NCBI RefSeq assembly: GCF_003574315.2
Contig: NZ_AP025739.1
Coordinates: 3,658,001 to 3,722,000, forward strand
From: Capsulimonas corticalis
GTDB taxonomy: Bacteria > Armatimonadota > Armatimonadia > Armatimonadales > Capsulimonadaceae
DNA: 64,000 bases
Direction: 5' to 3'
The notes under the pieces are model-generated. The model searched no databases, was not told the origin of the DNA, and saw only the letters and a program-made list of their open reading frames with translations. The position numbers were made by a program, and so were the translations under genes. Positions 33,344 to 42,620 of the stretch are shown here, one piece after another; positions within the stretch are counted from its first letter, which is position 1, and every line of letters begins with the position of its first letter.

Positions 33344-35326
33344 TTACGCGGCGCGGCGCATGGCTGCGGTCGCGTGGCTGGCGCGTGGGGCGGGATCGTC
33401 CAGGCGGAACTGGCGGACCATTTCCTGGAGCGTGTCGGCCATGGCGTTGAGCTCCGTCGCGGCCGTGCTGACGTCGTGGATGCTCGCCGACTGCTGTTCG
33501 ATCATGGACGAGACGCTCTGCGCGCTGGCGGTGAATTCGCCGGTCGCACTGGTGATGTCGTCGATGGCGCTTCGGCTTTCCTCGGTCACTTGGCGGACCG
33601 TGGCGACGGTTGTCAGCACTTCCTGCACGGACGCGGACATCTCCTCGACGGTCGCGGTCAGGCTATCGACTTCGAAGGCGACGGACTGGGCGGCCTGAAC
33701 GATCTCCGAGAGCGCGACGCCGGCTTCGGCGCTTTGCGCAGATCCGGTCGTGACTTCCAGCGTGCTTTCCTGCATTGCCTGGACGGCGCCGGCGACTTCC
33801 GCCTGAATGCCGCCGATCAGGGCGCCGATATCCTGGGTGGCCGCCGCCGCGCGCTCCGAGAGCTTGCGGACCTCGTCGGCGACAACCGCGAAGCCGCGGC
33901 CGTGCTCGCCGGCGCGGGCGGCTTCGATCGCCGCGTTCAGCGCCAGCAGGTTGGTCTGCTCTGAGATCTGTCCGATGGTCTTGACGATCGCGCCGATCTC
34001 ATCGCTCTTGCGGCCGAGCTCTTCGACCTTCGAGGCGGAGGCGCCGACCTGCTGGCGGATTCGCTCCATGCTGGAGATCGTCTGCTGGACGGCCGCGCCG
34101 CCGCTGCGGGCCATTGCCGCGGCCTGCTGGGCGGCGGTCGCCATCTGCTGCGCGCTGCCGGCGGCTTGATCGACGGCCAGACCGGCCTGCGCCATCAGCT
34201 CGCTGGCGACGCACGCCGCGTCATACTGCCGCTTGCCGCCTTCGGAGACGAGGAAGCTGCAATGCGAGGACTGCTCGGCCGTTCGCGCCATGCTTTGCGC
34301 CGAATGCGCGATGTCCGTTGCCGATTGGCTGGTTTCTTCGGAAGTGGCGGAGAGCCGAATGCTCGTCTCGGCGACCGTGCCGGCGCTGCCGGCGATCCCG
34401 CCGATTAGCTCGCGAAGGCGCCCCGTCATCCGGGCAAAGGCAATTCCCAGGGAATCCTGCTCGGACTTCGGCTGAACGATGTTCGTCAAATCGCCATCCG
34501 CAATCGCGGCGGCGGCGGCGGCCATGTTTTTCTGATGGGACATCAGCGTATGGAACGCCGCGACTACCTGACCGATCTCCGTCTGGCTCGCAGGCGGCAG
34601 CGTCTGCTGGACATCGCCCTGCGCCAGTCCCTGCGCGGCCTTCAAAAGCGCGCTGAGCTGGGAGGTGATGCCGCGAGCCAGGAACAGCGCAACACTCGAT
34701 GAGATGAGCACGATGAGGCCCTGCAAGATCCAGCCCCAGACAATGGCGGCTTGCGTGCGCTTCGCGCCGGTCTCAATGCTGGCGTCCGCTTGATCGGCGC
34801 GCGTTTGCAGCGCGGCGACCAGGGCGTTGATCATCGTTTCCAGTTTGGCTCGGCCCGGCACATACTCGTTTTCATAGAGCTTTTTGGCCTCCGCCGCATG
34901 GCCCTCTTTGGCCATCTTCATTGTTTTGTCTTCGAGAGGATTGCAAACGTTGCCGTCCTGCTGGGTCAGCTGCGTCAATTGATCCTGCAGGTCGGAGTTG
35001 TTGGGAATGGCGGCGAGCGCCGTCTTGAGCGAATCGAACGCCTTGCTGGCCGCGTCGTCGGCGGCGTACTTGGCGTCCCAATGCGTTTGGTCCTGGGTGA
35101 ATACAAAGGCCATCGTCTCTCTCGCCATGGTGTTGCTGGCGAGAGATGCGTCCTTGGCGATAGAGATTGCCCGATGCGCCACTGCTCCCGTCGTGCTGAC
35201 ACTGTCCACGTAAGAGCGTGTGGCGCAGACTGCTTGCAGATAGCTGAGGGTGCCCAGCACAATGACGACGGTAAACGAAGCGATAAGCTTCGTGCGAATG
35301 GAGATATTGCGGAATGTTTGTGACAT
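33344..35326 (-). CDS. Methyl-accepting chemotaxis protein
   Basis: A 660-aa receptor. TM1 at about 12-32, an about 160-aa periplasmic helical sensor (4HB-type, with [21 protein letters not shown]), TM2 at about 193-213, a HAMP region ([22 protein letters not shown]) and a second HAMP-like helix pair, then the signalling domain with the hairpin tip [38 protein letters not shown] around residues 460-500, where CheA/CheW bind. It ends with [13 protein letters not shown] and no CheR-binding pentapeptide. The GGGGG-rich ribosome site lies before the ATG. No other chemotaxis gene is nearby, so it is an orphan receptor. Confidence 0.93.
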   Translation of the reverse strand: MSQTFRNISIRTKLIASFTVVIVLGTLSYLQAVCATRSYVDSVSTTGAVAHRAISIAKDASLASNTMARETMAFVFTQDQTHWDAKYAADDAASKAFDSLKTALAAIPNNSDLQDQLTQLTQQDGNVCNPLEDKTMKMAKEGHAAEAKKLYENEYVPGRAKLETMINALVAALQTRADQADASIETGAKRTQAAIVWGWILQGLIVLISSSVALFLARGITSQLSALLKAAQGLAQGDVQQTLPPASQTEIGQVVAAFHTLMSHQKNMAAAAAAIADGDLTNIVQPKSEQDSLGIAFARMTGRLRELIGGIAGSAGTVAETSIRLSATSEETSQSATDIAHSAQSMARTAEQSSHCSFLVSEGGKRQYDAACVASELMAQAGLAVDQAAGSAQQMATAAQQAAAMARSGGAAVQQTISSMERIRQQVGASASKVEELGRKSDEIGAIVKTIGQISEQTNLLALNAAIEAARAGEHGRGFAVVADEVRKLSERAAAATQDIGALIGGIQAEVAGAVQAMQESTLEVTTGSAQSAEAGVALSEIVQAAQSVAFEVDSLTATVEEMSASVQEVLTTVATVRQVTEESRSAIDDITSATGEFTASAQSVSSMIEQQSASIHDVSTAATELNAMADTLQEMVRQFRLDDPAPRASHATAAMRRAA

Positions 35327-35392
35327 AGAATGTCCCCCTGCTGAAACTGCGATACATGCGTATTATGGCAATTTTGCAAGGGGACTGGAGGG

Positions 35393-36619
35393 TTAGCGCG
35401 CCATGGCGAGTTCTTGCGTGAATGGGGCGGGGGGGATGTCGCCTTCCGGCTCCATCCAGCGTCCATCGGATTTGATCAATTCGACCAGCGCCTCTACGCC
35501 TTCTTCCTGGGGCACGTTCTTCACCGGATTTCGGCCACGGTAGAGCGTGATCACGCCGCCGCCCTTGCCGACATACCCATAATCGGCGTCCGCCATCTCC
35601 CCGGGACCATTGACGATGCAGCCCATCACGGCGATGTCCAGGCCGACCAGATGCTGGGTCGCCGCTTTGACTTTGCGCAGTACGGACGTCAATTCAAACT
35701 TCGTTCGTCCGCACGAGGGGCAGGCGATAAACTCGACCTTCGTCTTGCGCAGCCCGAGCGCCTGGAGAATGTCGTAGCAGACGGGAATCTCGTTGATTGG
35801 GTCTTCGCTCAGGCTGACGCGGATCGTGTCGCCGATCCCTTCGGCCAGCATGGTCCCAATCCCCGCCGTGCTCTTGATGCGCGCATATTCGCCGTCGCCC
35901 GCTTCAGTGACGCCCAGATGCAGGGGATAGTCCATGCCCAGCTCCTCCATGCGGCGCGCCATCAGTCGATTGGCGGCCATCATGACGGGAACTCGCGAGG
36001 CTTTCAGGGAGATGATCAGATTACGATAGTCGTGCGCCTCACAGATGCGAATATACTCCAAAGCGCTCTCGACCATGCCCTCGGGGGTATCGCCATGCAT
36101 GATCGTGAGGCGCTCGGCGAGGCTGCCATGGTTGACGCCGATGCGCATGGCGATATCGCGCGCCTTGCAGGCTTCGATGACGGGCAGCAGCGACTCTTCG
36201 ATCGCGGCCAATTCTTCCTGAACCTCGGACTCAGTATAATCGTCCGTACGCTGGCGCGGCTTGCGAAAGACAAACAGGCCGGGATTGATCCGCACCTTGT
36301 CCACAAAACCCGCGACCGCGACCGCGATATCGCCGCCCTGGTGGTGGACATCGGCGACCAGCGGCACTTCGTACCCGCGCCGGCGCACTTCCGCCTGGAT
36401 CTCGCCCAGGCAGTGCGCTTCGGCGAGGGTGGGGGTGGTGACGCGGACGATCTCGCAGCCGGCGTTGTGCATCGCGATGATCTGTTCGACGCAGTCCTGC
36501 ACGTTGCGCGTCTCCTCGGTGATCATGCTCTGCACAACCACGGGATGATCCCCACCGACATAAACATTGCCGACGCGCACCGCGCGCGTCTTGCGGCGCG
36601 GATAGACTAACTCACCCAT
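35393..36619 (-). CDS. ispG: 4-hydroxy-3-methylbut-2-en-1-yl diphosphate synthase
   Basis: A 408-aa [4Fe-4S] enzyme of the non-mevalonate isoprenoid pathway. Features: [18 protein letters not shown] near the start, [29 protein letters not shown], and the cluster ligands Cys in [11 protein letters not shown] and [16 protein letters not shown]. The start has GGAGG about ten bases before; the frame is open further upstream but without support. A TATAAT box lies about 40 bases upstream on the minus strand (complement of 36657-36662). Shorter than plant-type GcpE with its extra domain. Confidence 0.95.
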   Translation of the reverse strand: MGELVYPRRKTRAVRVGNVYVGGDHPVVVQSMITEETRNVQDCVEQIIAMHNAGCEIVRVTTPTLAEAHCLGEIQAEVRRRGYEVPLVADVHHQGGDIAVAVAGFVDKVRINPGLFVFRKPRQRTDDYTESEVQEELAAIEESLLPVIEACKARDIAMRIGVNHGSLAERLTIMHGDTPEGMVESALEYIRICEAHDYRNLIISLKASRVPVMMAANRLMARRMEELGMDYPLHLGVTEAGDGEYARIKSTAGIGTMLAEGIGDTIRVSLSEDPINEIPVCYDILQALGLRKTKVEFIACPSCGRTKFELTSVLRKVKAATQHLVGLDIAVMGCIVNGPGEMADADYGYVGKGGGVITLYRGRNPVKNVPQEEGVEALVELIKSDGRWMEPEGDIPPAPFTQELAMAR

Positions 36620-36838
36620 GGCGCTGGGCCTCCACTCTTTCCTAATACTTAACGTCATTATACCTCTTTGGAGCGTGGTCGATAATTGTGACATCTGCCG
36701 CGCTGTTCCCACAGCCTTCCAGATAGTAGCCGCCTGCGTTCAGCGTGTTGTACCGCATACGGTATTGATATCTCGGATACTTCACGGACTTTAGCATTTG
36801 TGGATTTAATTTCGATTATAGAGAGTGAGGAAACCAGC

Positions 36839-37912
36839 ATGACAAAGATTACAATCTGTGAGCTCGATCACAAAGATGCAACGGAAGCTGAGTATGAAGC
36901 GTTCACGATACTATCAAATCAGATCAAGGTCGAAGAATTGCCCGACGAACCGCCCCTTCTCGTGGAAGACATAAAAACAGAACTACAGAATTTCCCGGAG
37001 TCCTTGTTCATCAAATCTTGGGTCGGGTGGATAGACGACACCGCGCAGTTCGCATCTAATGGAGTTGTCTGGTTTACCAATGACAAGGAGAATACCCATG
37101 CGATTCATTTCCTTATAAGGACAATTCCGGCGTACCGACGGCATGGCCTCGGCCGGCAAATGTTGCAGATGGTGGTCAATAGCGCCCGTGAAAAAGGTCG
37201 GACGCTGATGATCACATCAACAAACGGACGTGTGCCGGCCGGAGAAGCATTTATGAAGCGTCTAGGAGCCGAGCGAGCTCTGGAGAATCGAAGCAGTCAG
37301 TTAAATCTTGCTGATGTCGATATGTCACTTATCGAACGATGGCAGTCCGGCGTTAACGACAGCAAGTTCGCATTGGGGTTCTGGGACGGCCCCTATCCCG
37401 ACGAACATATTGAGGCCATTGCCGAACTCACAAATATGACAAATAACTCCGCTCCTCGCGACAATCTGTCCCTAAACGATTTCCACAAAACGCCGGCTCA
37501 GCTTCGGGAAGAGGAGTATGAGATTCTTCGATCAGGCGCCCAACGTTGGACCGCCTATATCGTCGATAGGGAAACCGGCGCATTCGCGGGTTTTACCCAG
37601 GTACTCTGGCATCCCAACAGACCGGAGATAGTCGGTCAAGACGGCACGGGTGTCTTTCCTTCGTTTCGCGGCAAAGGCTTGGGACGGTGGCTCAAAGCCG
37701 CCACGGTGGACCGTATCCTGCGTGAGCGCCCCGAGGCGAAATCTGTTCGTACCGGCAACGCCTACTCAAATGCAGCGATGCTGCGGATCAACGACGAACT
37801 CGGATTCAAGCCGTGCAACTCTATATGCACATGGCAGGTGGAAACGGAAAAGGCGGCGGCATACCTCGCCGAATCGGAGCAACAAGACACGCCAGGATTG
37901 CTCACAGAGTGA
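36839..37912 (+). CDS. Tandem GNAT-domain acetyltransferase
   Basis: A 357-aa protein with two GNAT folds. The first has the acetyl-CoA loop IPAYRRHGLGRQMLQMVV (about 103-120); the second has VFPSFRGKGLGRWLKAATVDRIL (about 285-307), both R-x2-G-x-G/A. The second also has the NAYSNAAMLRINDELGFKP motif. Codon use is less GC-biased than that of neighbours, which could mean horizontal origin. Substrate unknown; tandem GNATs include mycothiol synthase and antibiotic-modifying enzymes. The start is supported by GAGG eight bases before. Confidence 0.88.
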   Translation: MTKITICELDHKDATEAEYEAFTILSNQIKVEELPDEPPLLVEDIKTELQNFPESLFIKSWVGWIDDTAQFASNGVVWFTNDKENTHAIHFLIRTIPAYRRHGLGRQMLQMVVNSAREKGRTLMITSTNGRVPAGEAFMKRLGAERALENRSSQLNLADVDMSLIERWQSGVNDSKFALGFWDGPYPDEHIEAIAELTNMTNNSAPRDNLSLNDFHKTPAQLREEEYEILRSGAQRWTAYIVDRETGAFAGFTQVLWHPNRPEIVGQDGTGVFPSFRGKGLGRWLKAATVDRILRERPEAKSVRTGNAYSNAAMLRINDELGFKPCNSICTWQVETEKAAAYLAESEQQDTPGLLTE

Positions 37913-38030
37913 CCCCCTCACTGTCCTGAATTATCGGGTAGGCCGGGGCGTTACCTTTCCGGCCTCCCACAGCACCCTTCGGCGATACCAGCGAAGGAAA
38001 CCACGCCATGCAAGTCGAATCTAATTGTCT

Positions 38031-38813
38031 ATGCCAGCCACCCCTTCGTCCAATCCCACGACGCCCACCGCGTTTGGCGCCGTCGCGCCCTACTACGACC
38101 ACCTGATGTCCGGCGTGCCGTACCGGTTTTGGATCGCGTATGTCGAGCGACTGTGGAAAAAGCACGACCTCGCGCCCAAATCCGTGCTGGACCTCGCCTG
38201 CGGCACCGGGACCGCCACCCGGATGCTCCAGCAGCGCGGCTACCAGACCGCCGGCGTCGATCTCTCCGGCCCCATGCTCGCCATCGCCCGCGAGCGCGCC
38301 AAGGACGAAGATCTGGCGATTCCCTTTGACGAACAAGACGCCGCCGACATGGACCTGGGCGACGCCCGCTTCGACGCCGTGATCTCCCTTTTCGACAGCC
38401 TGAACAATATCCTCGAAGATAACCGCCTTCAGTCCGCCTTTCGCCGTATCTGCGCTCATATCAACCCCGGCGGCAGCTTTATCTTCGATTTGAATACCGA
38501 GTTCGCTCTAGAGCAAGGGATGTTCAACCAGAGCTGTTCACGCCGCGACGAACCTCTCCACTACCGCTGGCGCTCCCGCTACAACCACGAAACGCGTATC
38601 TGCACCGTCAACATGACCTTCAGCTACGACCCCGGATCCGGTGAACGCGAGACCTTCAAAGAAACCCACACCCAAAAGGGCTACGCCAAAGACGAAATCA
38701 CCCAATGGCTCCGCAACGCCGGCTTCGCCGCCGTGACCGTGTACGACGGCTACTCAACCGACCCGCCCCGCAAACGCTCCGACCGATTGTTTTATGTGGC
38801 GGTGAAAGCATAG
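38031..38813 (+). CDS. Class I SAM-dependent methyltransferase
   Basis: A 260-aa protein. Motif I is VLDLACGTGTATRMLQQRG (about 52-70), then an acidic end to beta-2 (VDLSGPMLAIARERA), motif II FDAVISLFDSLNNILED and motif IV FIFDLNTEFAL. This matches the Methyltransf_25/11 families, with the SLFDSLNY variety found in D-alanine-related and CgeB-linked proteins. Substrate unknown. An ATG at 38031 is preferred to an in-frame TTG two codons earlier; GC hairpins fill the 118-base gap before it. Confidence 0.88.
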   Translation: MPATPSSNPTTPTAFGAVAPYYDHLMSGVPYRFWIAYVERLWKKHDLAPKSVLDLACGTGTATRMLQQRGYQTAGVDLSGPMLAIARERAKDEDLAIPFDEQDAADMDLGDARFDAVISLFDSLNNILEDNRLQSAFRRICAHINPGGSFIFDLNTEFALEQGMFNQSCSRRDEPLHYRWRSRYNHETRICTVNMTFSYDPGSGERETFKETHTQKGYAKDEITQWLRNAGFAAVTVYDGYSTDPPRKRSDRLFYVAVKA

Positions 38814-38828
38814 CGAGAGCAAATCGAC

Positions 38829-39212
38829 ATGGATCCGCAAGAACTACAGAGGGCTAGCATCAAGGCCGCTGAAAAGGACCTGCGCGCCATTCTTGATCGC
38901 GATTTCTCCGCAAGCCGCATGAGCACGACCAAGTGGGCGGAAGTCGCCGAATGGCTCGGTGCGTCATCGTTGAAGTGCAATGTCAAATTCGTGGATGTCC
39001 CGGACAAAGTATTCGAGATCAAACGTTTCCGGCATGTGACTGGCGATTGGTTCGACTGTGGCTCGTTAGGGCCGTTCACCTCGATTTCGATTGAATGGGC
39101 TGAAATCGACCATTTGGAGGACATTGAAAAGCAGTTGACGGAAATGTCCGTCCCATACGATCGTGAGAGCGATAGGATTCGCATCATCGGTCACGTTCGA
39201 AACGCCGAGTGA
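38829..39212 (+). CDS. Small protein, possibly DUF6678-like
   Basis: A 127-aa soluble protein beginning 15 bases after the methyltransferase. A helical N-terminus is followed by STTKWAEVAEWLGASSLKCNVKFVDVP and DWFDCGSLGPFTSISIEWAEID, a mixed alpha/beta pattern that resembles small DUF6678-type proteins with a central TKW motif. That match comes from memory and is uncertain. No catalytic residues are evident. Such orphan small proteins are often toxin-immunity-like, but no toxin gene is adjacent. Confidence 0.65.
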   Translation: MDPQELQRASIKAAEKDLRAILDRDFSASRMSTTKWAEVAEWLGASSLKCNVKFVDVPDKVFEIKRFRHVTGDWFDCGSLGPFTSISIEWAEIDHLEDIEKQLTEMSVPYDRESDRIRIIGHVRNAE

Positions 39213-39268
39213 GTTTTGAGAAGTATGTTCTGTTCACGGTTAAGAAGTGGCGCGCTCTGAAAATATTT

Positions 39269-39311
39269 TTACCCGGGTAATATTGACTTGTGTGTTTTAC
39301 CCGGGTAATAT
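39269..39311 (+). promoter_or_regulatory. Promoter with twin TTACCCGGGTAA operators
   Basis: Perfect 12-bp palindromes TTACCCGGGTAA lie at 39269-39280 and 39297-39308, 28 bases apart. The -35 TTGACT (39283-39288) and -10 TAATAT (39306-39311) have a 17-base spacer: the first palindrome abuts the -35, the second overlaps the -10. A repressor dimer on each would block the promoter. Confidence 0.75.
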
Positions 39312-39329
39312 TAGCGAGGTCAGACGAGA

Positions 39330-39950
39330 TTGGCGACGGTAAACTCAACATATATCGCTTTTGAAGGCGCGCGTCGTGTGGCGCTTGGCTCTCTGGCGGA
39401 GGCGGCGACTGCGGCGAAGCGGGCGCTGGATCAGCCGTCAGATCATATGGTGCTGATTTTTGACGCGGTATCTGGCGAGCAGATCGATCTGAACCTGCAT
39501 GGAACGCTGGAGGATGTGCTCGCTCGTTTGCAGACTCCCGCTTGTGACGATGCGCCCGCCGAGAATGCGCCGGAGGAGGCGCCTCGGGCGCCGGGGCGCC
39601 CGAAGCTGGGGGTTGTGCCGCGTGAGGTGACGCTGCTTCCCAGGCATTGGGACTGGCTGGCGAGCCAGTCGGGCGGGGCGTCGGTGGCGCTGCGAAAGCT
39701 TGTTGAGAAGGAAATGCGGGCGGCGCGTCAGGAGGACCATAAGCGGCAATTGCGGGATGCGGCTTATCGGTTTATGTCCGCCATCGCCGGAAACGAAACC
39801 GGGTTTGAGGAAGCGCTGCGCGCGCTCTTTGCCGTGAAGCGAGATGCGTTTCATCATGTAATTCAGAATTGGCCGCGAGATATCCGCGAGCATACTGAGC
39901 ATCTGGCGGATCAATTTTTCGATGCGGACTCATCTTCGCCGGCATCGTGA
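39330..39950 (+). CDS. DUF2239 family protein
   Basis: A 206-aa protein with a TTG start just after GCGAGG. Signature GRPKLGVVPREVTLLPRHWDWL (about 89-110) and the surrounding Lys/Arg-rich helices match DUF2239, whose function is unknown. The N-terminal 60 residues are an alpha/beta part with DHMVLIFDAVSGEQIDL, then an acidic Pro-rich linker. The protein reads like a small DNA- or RNA-binding regulator, and the twin palindromes in its promoter suggest tight control, possibly autoregulation. It is followed by a phosphotransferase gene 20 bases downstream. Confidence 0.85.
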   Translation: MATVNSTYIAFEGARRVALGSLAEAATAAKRALDQPSDHMVLIFDAVSGEQIDLNLHGTLEDVLARLQTPACDDAPAENAPEEAPRAPGRPKLGVVPREVTLLPRHWDWLASQSGGASVALRKLVEKEMRAARQEDHKRQLRDAAYRFMSAIAGNETGFEEALRALFAVKRDAFHHVIQNWPRDIREHTEHLADQFFDADSSSPAS

Positions 39951-39970
39951 TCGTGAGGATTCAGAGGATT

Positions 39971-40951
39971 ATGGATAATCAACAATTTGAGAATAATAGC
40001 GATGTCGTATTCGCTATTAATGCTATATTTAATAATGCGCCGATTGAGAGTATTTTGCCCATGCCTGGAGGGCGTTCGGGGGCTATGCTTTATTTGGCGC
40101 GGGTCAATGGGGCAGGGTATGTGGTGAAAAAGGTCGATCCAAGCCGTCCCATGCACAAGGAGCGCGCTGAGCAGGAATTTGCCTGTATGACGATTGCCTC
40201 CGAGCTTGGAGTGGCTCCGAAGCTGTATTACAGCAATATCGAGCTTGGCCTATCCATCGCGGAGCAGATTGACGGGGCGCCGCTGGCGAGATCCGCCAAA
40301 TATCTGGAGCGTGTCGCAGAGGCGCTGCGCCGGCTTCATCAGGGACCGGAATTTCCTCAAGGGGTCGATCCCGCTGCGCTGGCCCATTTGATGGATGAAT
40401 ACTTGCTCGCGCAAAGCGGCTGCGGCCTTCCGGAATCGATCATGCAGACCATTGATGAGGTCCATTCGATGATGGCGTCTTTTGTTCGATCTACGCCGTG
40501 TCACAACGACTTGAACCCAACCAATATTATTGAAACCGATCGAGGGGTGTATTTTGTCGATTGGGAATGGGCCGGGATGTCGAATCCATTCGTCGATCTC
40601 GCTCAGCTTGGCGTCTTTGGGTTTCCCAGGGCCGAACAGCGTGTGGAATTGCTGGAAAGGTATCTGGAGCGTCTTCCTACCGATCAGGAGCGTGCGCTGA
40701 TGACGATGGCGAGGGGCATGGCGCTTGCTGTTTTTGCCGCTGGCTTTTATCAGACGGCCCAAGCCAGCGGTGATCACACTTCCCCAGATGCGTTTCCGAT
40801 GCCGGATCTGCTCGCTTACCTGGGAGCCCTTCGCGAGCGCGCGTCCGCATCTGTTGTGGCCGTGTCCTTGCTGGAGGAGATGCGGCGCGAGATCGACACA
40901 GACGCCTACGGCGACGCCAAGCGACTGCTCCTGTTAATGGCGAGTGATTGA
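39971..40951 (+). CDS. Aminoglycoside/choline-kinase-like phosphotransferase
   Basis: A 326-aa protein with the APH fold. ATP site region PGGRSGAMLYLARVNGAGYVVKKV (Gly-rich turn, Lys), then catalytic loop PCHNDLNPTNII (H-N-D-x3-N) at about 180-190 and DWEWAGMSNPFVDLAQL (DFG-equivalent). This matches choline/ethanolamine kinases of the LicA type and aminoglycoside phosphotransferases. It may phosphorylate choline or an amino sugar, or confer drug resistance; the substrate cannot be decided from sequence. The start was chosen after GAGGAT; the preceding in-frame ATG overlaps the DUF2239 gene. Confidence 0.88.
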   Translation: MDNQQFENNSDVVFAINAIFNNAPIESILPMPGGRSGAMLYLARVNGAGYVVKKVDPSRPMHKERAEQEFACMTIASELGVAPKLYYSNIELGLSIAEQIDGAPLARSAKYLERVAEALRRLHQGPEFPQGVDPAALAHLMDEYLLAQSGCGLPESIMQTIDEVHSMMASFVRSTPCHNDLNPTNIIETDRGVYFVDWEWAGMSNPFVDLAQLGVFGFPRAEQRVELLERYLERLPTDQERALMTMARGMALAVFAAGFYQTAQASGDHTSPDAFPMPDLLAYLGALRERASASVVAVSLLEEMRREIDTDAYGDAKRLLLLMASD

Positions 40952-40975
40952 CTTTTCCCCTATCGCCTCAAACAG

Positions 40976-41007
40976 AAAAAGCCCGCCCGGCGAATGCCGG
41001 GCGGGCT
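40976..41007 (-). terminator. Terminator between converging genes
   Basis: A perfect 12-bp stem, AGCCCGCCCGGC and GCCGGGCGGGCT, has a GAAT loop. The minus strand has a T run after it, so it mainly ends the small 61-aa gene. Confidence 0.85.
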
Positions 41008-41038
41008 CTCACAATTTTGGCCGAAGCCTATGGGGGCA

Positions 41039-41224
41039 TTAGACCGCGGTTGGCCGCGCTCCGGTGCTGGTTTGTCCGTTTGTTTCGCGCTCGTGGCGCT
41101 CCAAGGCGAGTTCCGCGCGGCGAAGGCGCTCGCGGATCTCTTCCGGGGAATCCGATGTCGTTGCATGACGAAGGTGCTCGTGCACCTCATGCAGATGCTG
41201 ATGCTGCTGTTCCGTAGTTGCCAT
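41039..41224 (-). CDS. Small His/Glu-rich protein
   Basis: A 61-aa protein starting MATTEQQHQHLHEVHEHLRH with AAAGGAG seven bases before the ATG, and followed by a strong terminator. The composition is His-, Glu- and Arg-rich with a predicted long helix (SPEEIRERLRRAELALERHERE). No signal peptide. Possible metal or nucleic acid binding through the His run, but no family is recognised. The clear ribosome site and terminator support a real gene. Confidence 0.7.
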   Translation of the reverse strand: MATTEQQHQHLHEVHEHLRHATTSDSPEEIRERLRRAELALERHERETNGQTSTGARPTAV

Positions 41225-41549
41225 AACGCTCTCCTTTGAGTTTCTGATGCTCAATGGATATATACCACCCATTGCATATTCTTTAAACGGATTTTTGACT
41301 TTTTTCGTTCCGACCGTGCATGGCGTGGCTGATGCTGGATCGCCGAATGCTCTTTCTCCAACCCCATCTTCACCACGCCAAAGAAAAAGATTTCCCGCAT
41401 TTATTATTGACTATGCTTGCTTCCAGTGTTATAATTCCTCGGAGCGTAAACGTTTGCGTTTTTGCGTTGCGTCTCCCTTGCTCACTCCCATGTGCGCCTA
41501 TCGACTGAGAGTGAAGACCGTGATCGCGCTGGAAAATAAGGAAACGCCC
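41225..41549. other. Intergenic region before the Spherulin-4-like gene
   Basis: 325 bases without a supported gene. It contains the promoter at 41407-41435. A TATATA-like box with TTTAAA 17 bases away on the minus strand (about 41262-41290) may serve the small His-rich gene. An open frame crossing the region in phase with the downstream gene is not used. Confidence 0.55.
41407..41435 (+). promoter_or_regulatory. Promoter of the Spherulin-4-like gene
   Basis: TTGACT at 41407-41412 and a perfect TATAAT at 41430-41435 have a 17-base spacer. The leader is about 108 nt. Confidence 0.7.
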
Positions 41550-42488
41550 GTGAAAATTAAGAGTGTGCTTTTGGTATGCGCCGCTGCTGCTTGCCTGGGA
41601 ACCGCCCCATCAACCGCCCATGCCGACGGTATGGTCATTCCCGCTTATCTGACTCTGTCGGATACAAACACTTGGAATATTCTGGCGGACGACGCCACGA
41701 TCATGAAGAATGGAGTTAACCCCAGGTACAAAGACTACTGGGTCGTCGTCAACGGTCCCGCGAATGGCCCTTTCACGCTTGCCTCGGACTGGAAGACGGC
41801 GGAGCACCGGTTCGATCCGATCCGCGCCAACGGCGGCCGCATCTTCGGCTATGTCCATGCGCTGACAGCGCCGGCTAGCTCTACGTATCGACCTCTCCGT
41901 GAGGTGGAGAACGATATTCGCGCTTGGGTGACGGGCTATCGGCGCCTGGATGGAATCTGGATCGACGAATACTATCCCCGGTATGAGATCGCAGGGCCAT
42001 CCGGCGCCACGGCCACCTTTCCCAACGGCACGAACGTCGCGCCTAACGATCGCTTGTTCATAAACAGCGATGGCGCTTTTAACGCCAATCAAGTCGATCC
42101 CACGGGCGGCTACTTTTGCCAGCTGACCAGTTGGATCCGCTGCACGTATCCGCGCCTGAAAGTTATCGGCAATGCGGGTGGACAGTTCTATTCCAATCAG
42201 ATCAACTATACGGATATCGTCGACGTGACATGCAGCTTCGAGCAGAGTTACAGCTACGCCGCCGCAAACTCATGGAGCAATCTGAATCGCCAGAATGTTA
42301 CGACGACGAAGCAGCAGATGGCGCTGATCCACAGCAATACCACGGATCTTGCCGGCGCCATCGATCAGGCGATCCTCCATGGTTACAGCTACTTCTATAC
42401 CAACGATGGCTTCCCGTCAGGCAACGTCTGGGGCGCCATCCCGCCGTACTTCACTTCCGAAGTCCAGTACATTGCGAACCACGGCTAA
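41550..42488 (+). CDS. Spherulation-specific family 4 (Spherulin-4-like) secreted protein
   Basis: A 312-aa protein. GTG start with AAGGA before. Signal peptide to about Ala-His-Ala at residue 25. The body matches Spherulin-4: MVIPAYLTLSDTNTWN, VNGPANGPF, GRIFGYVHALTAPASSTYRPLREVENDIRAW, LDGIWIDEYYPR (acidic pair at the strand end), LTSWIRCTYPRLKVIGNAG and ENSYSYA-like FEQSYSYAA. The fold is a TIM barrel related to glycoside hydrolases, and the Asp-Glu pair near residue 135 could be catalytic. A polysaccharide-degrading role is likely but unproven. Confidence 0.88.
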   Translation: MKIKSVLLVCAAAACLGTAPSTAHADGMVIPAYLTLSDTNTWNILADDATIMKNGVNPRYKDYWVVVNGPANGPFTLASDWKTAEHRFDPIRANGGRIFGYVHALTAPASSTYRPLREVENDIRAWVTGYRRLDGIWIDEYYPRYEIAGPSGATATFPNGTNVAPNDRLFINSDGAFNANQVDPTGGYFCQLTSWIRCTYPRLKVIGNAGGQFYSNQINYTDIVDVTCSFEQSYSYAAANSWSNLNRQNVTTTKQQMALIHSNTTDLAGAIDQAILHGYSYFYTNDGFPSGNVWGAIPPYFTSEVQYIANHG

Positions 42489-42520
42489 ACCTCGAGTCGT
42501 TTGAGGCGGCTGTCCGTCAG

Positions 42521-42548
42521 CCTCGCGCCCATAATATGGGGCGCGAGG
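42521..42548 (+). terminator. Hairpin after the Spherulin-4-like gene
   Basis: CCTCGCGCCC (42521-42530) and GGGCGCGAGG (42539-42548) form a 10-bp stem, followed by a weak CTTCT tract. A second short palindrome, AGATCT-x7-AGATCT, lies near 42570. Confidence 0.6.
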
Positions 42549-42620
42549 CTTCTGGCGATTCTCGTCAGATCTTGTGATCAGATCTTCTGAGGGGCGCCGT
42601 TGGCGCCGCGCGGGTCGGCG

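Noticed and set aside
37913-38030. Terminator between the GNAT and methyltransferase genes
   Set aside because: GGCCGG/CCGGCC and CTTCG/CGAAG pairings are short and no T run follows.
41247-41549. 100-codon upstream extension of the Spherulin-4-like gene
   Set aside because: It covers the promoter; the GTG with AAGGA and a signal peptide gives the better start.
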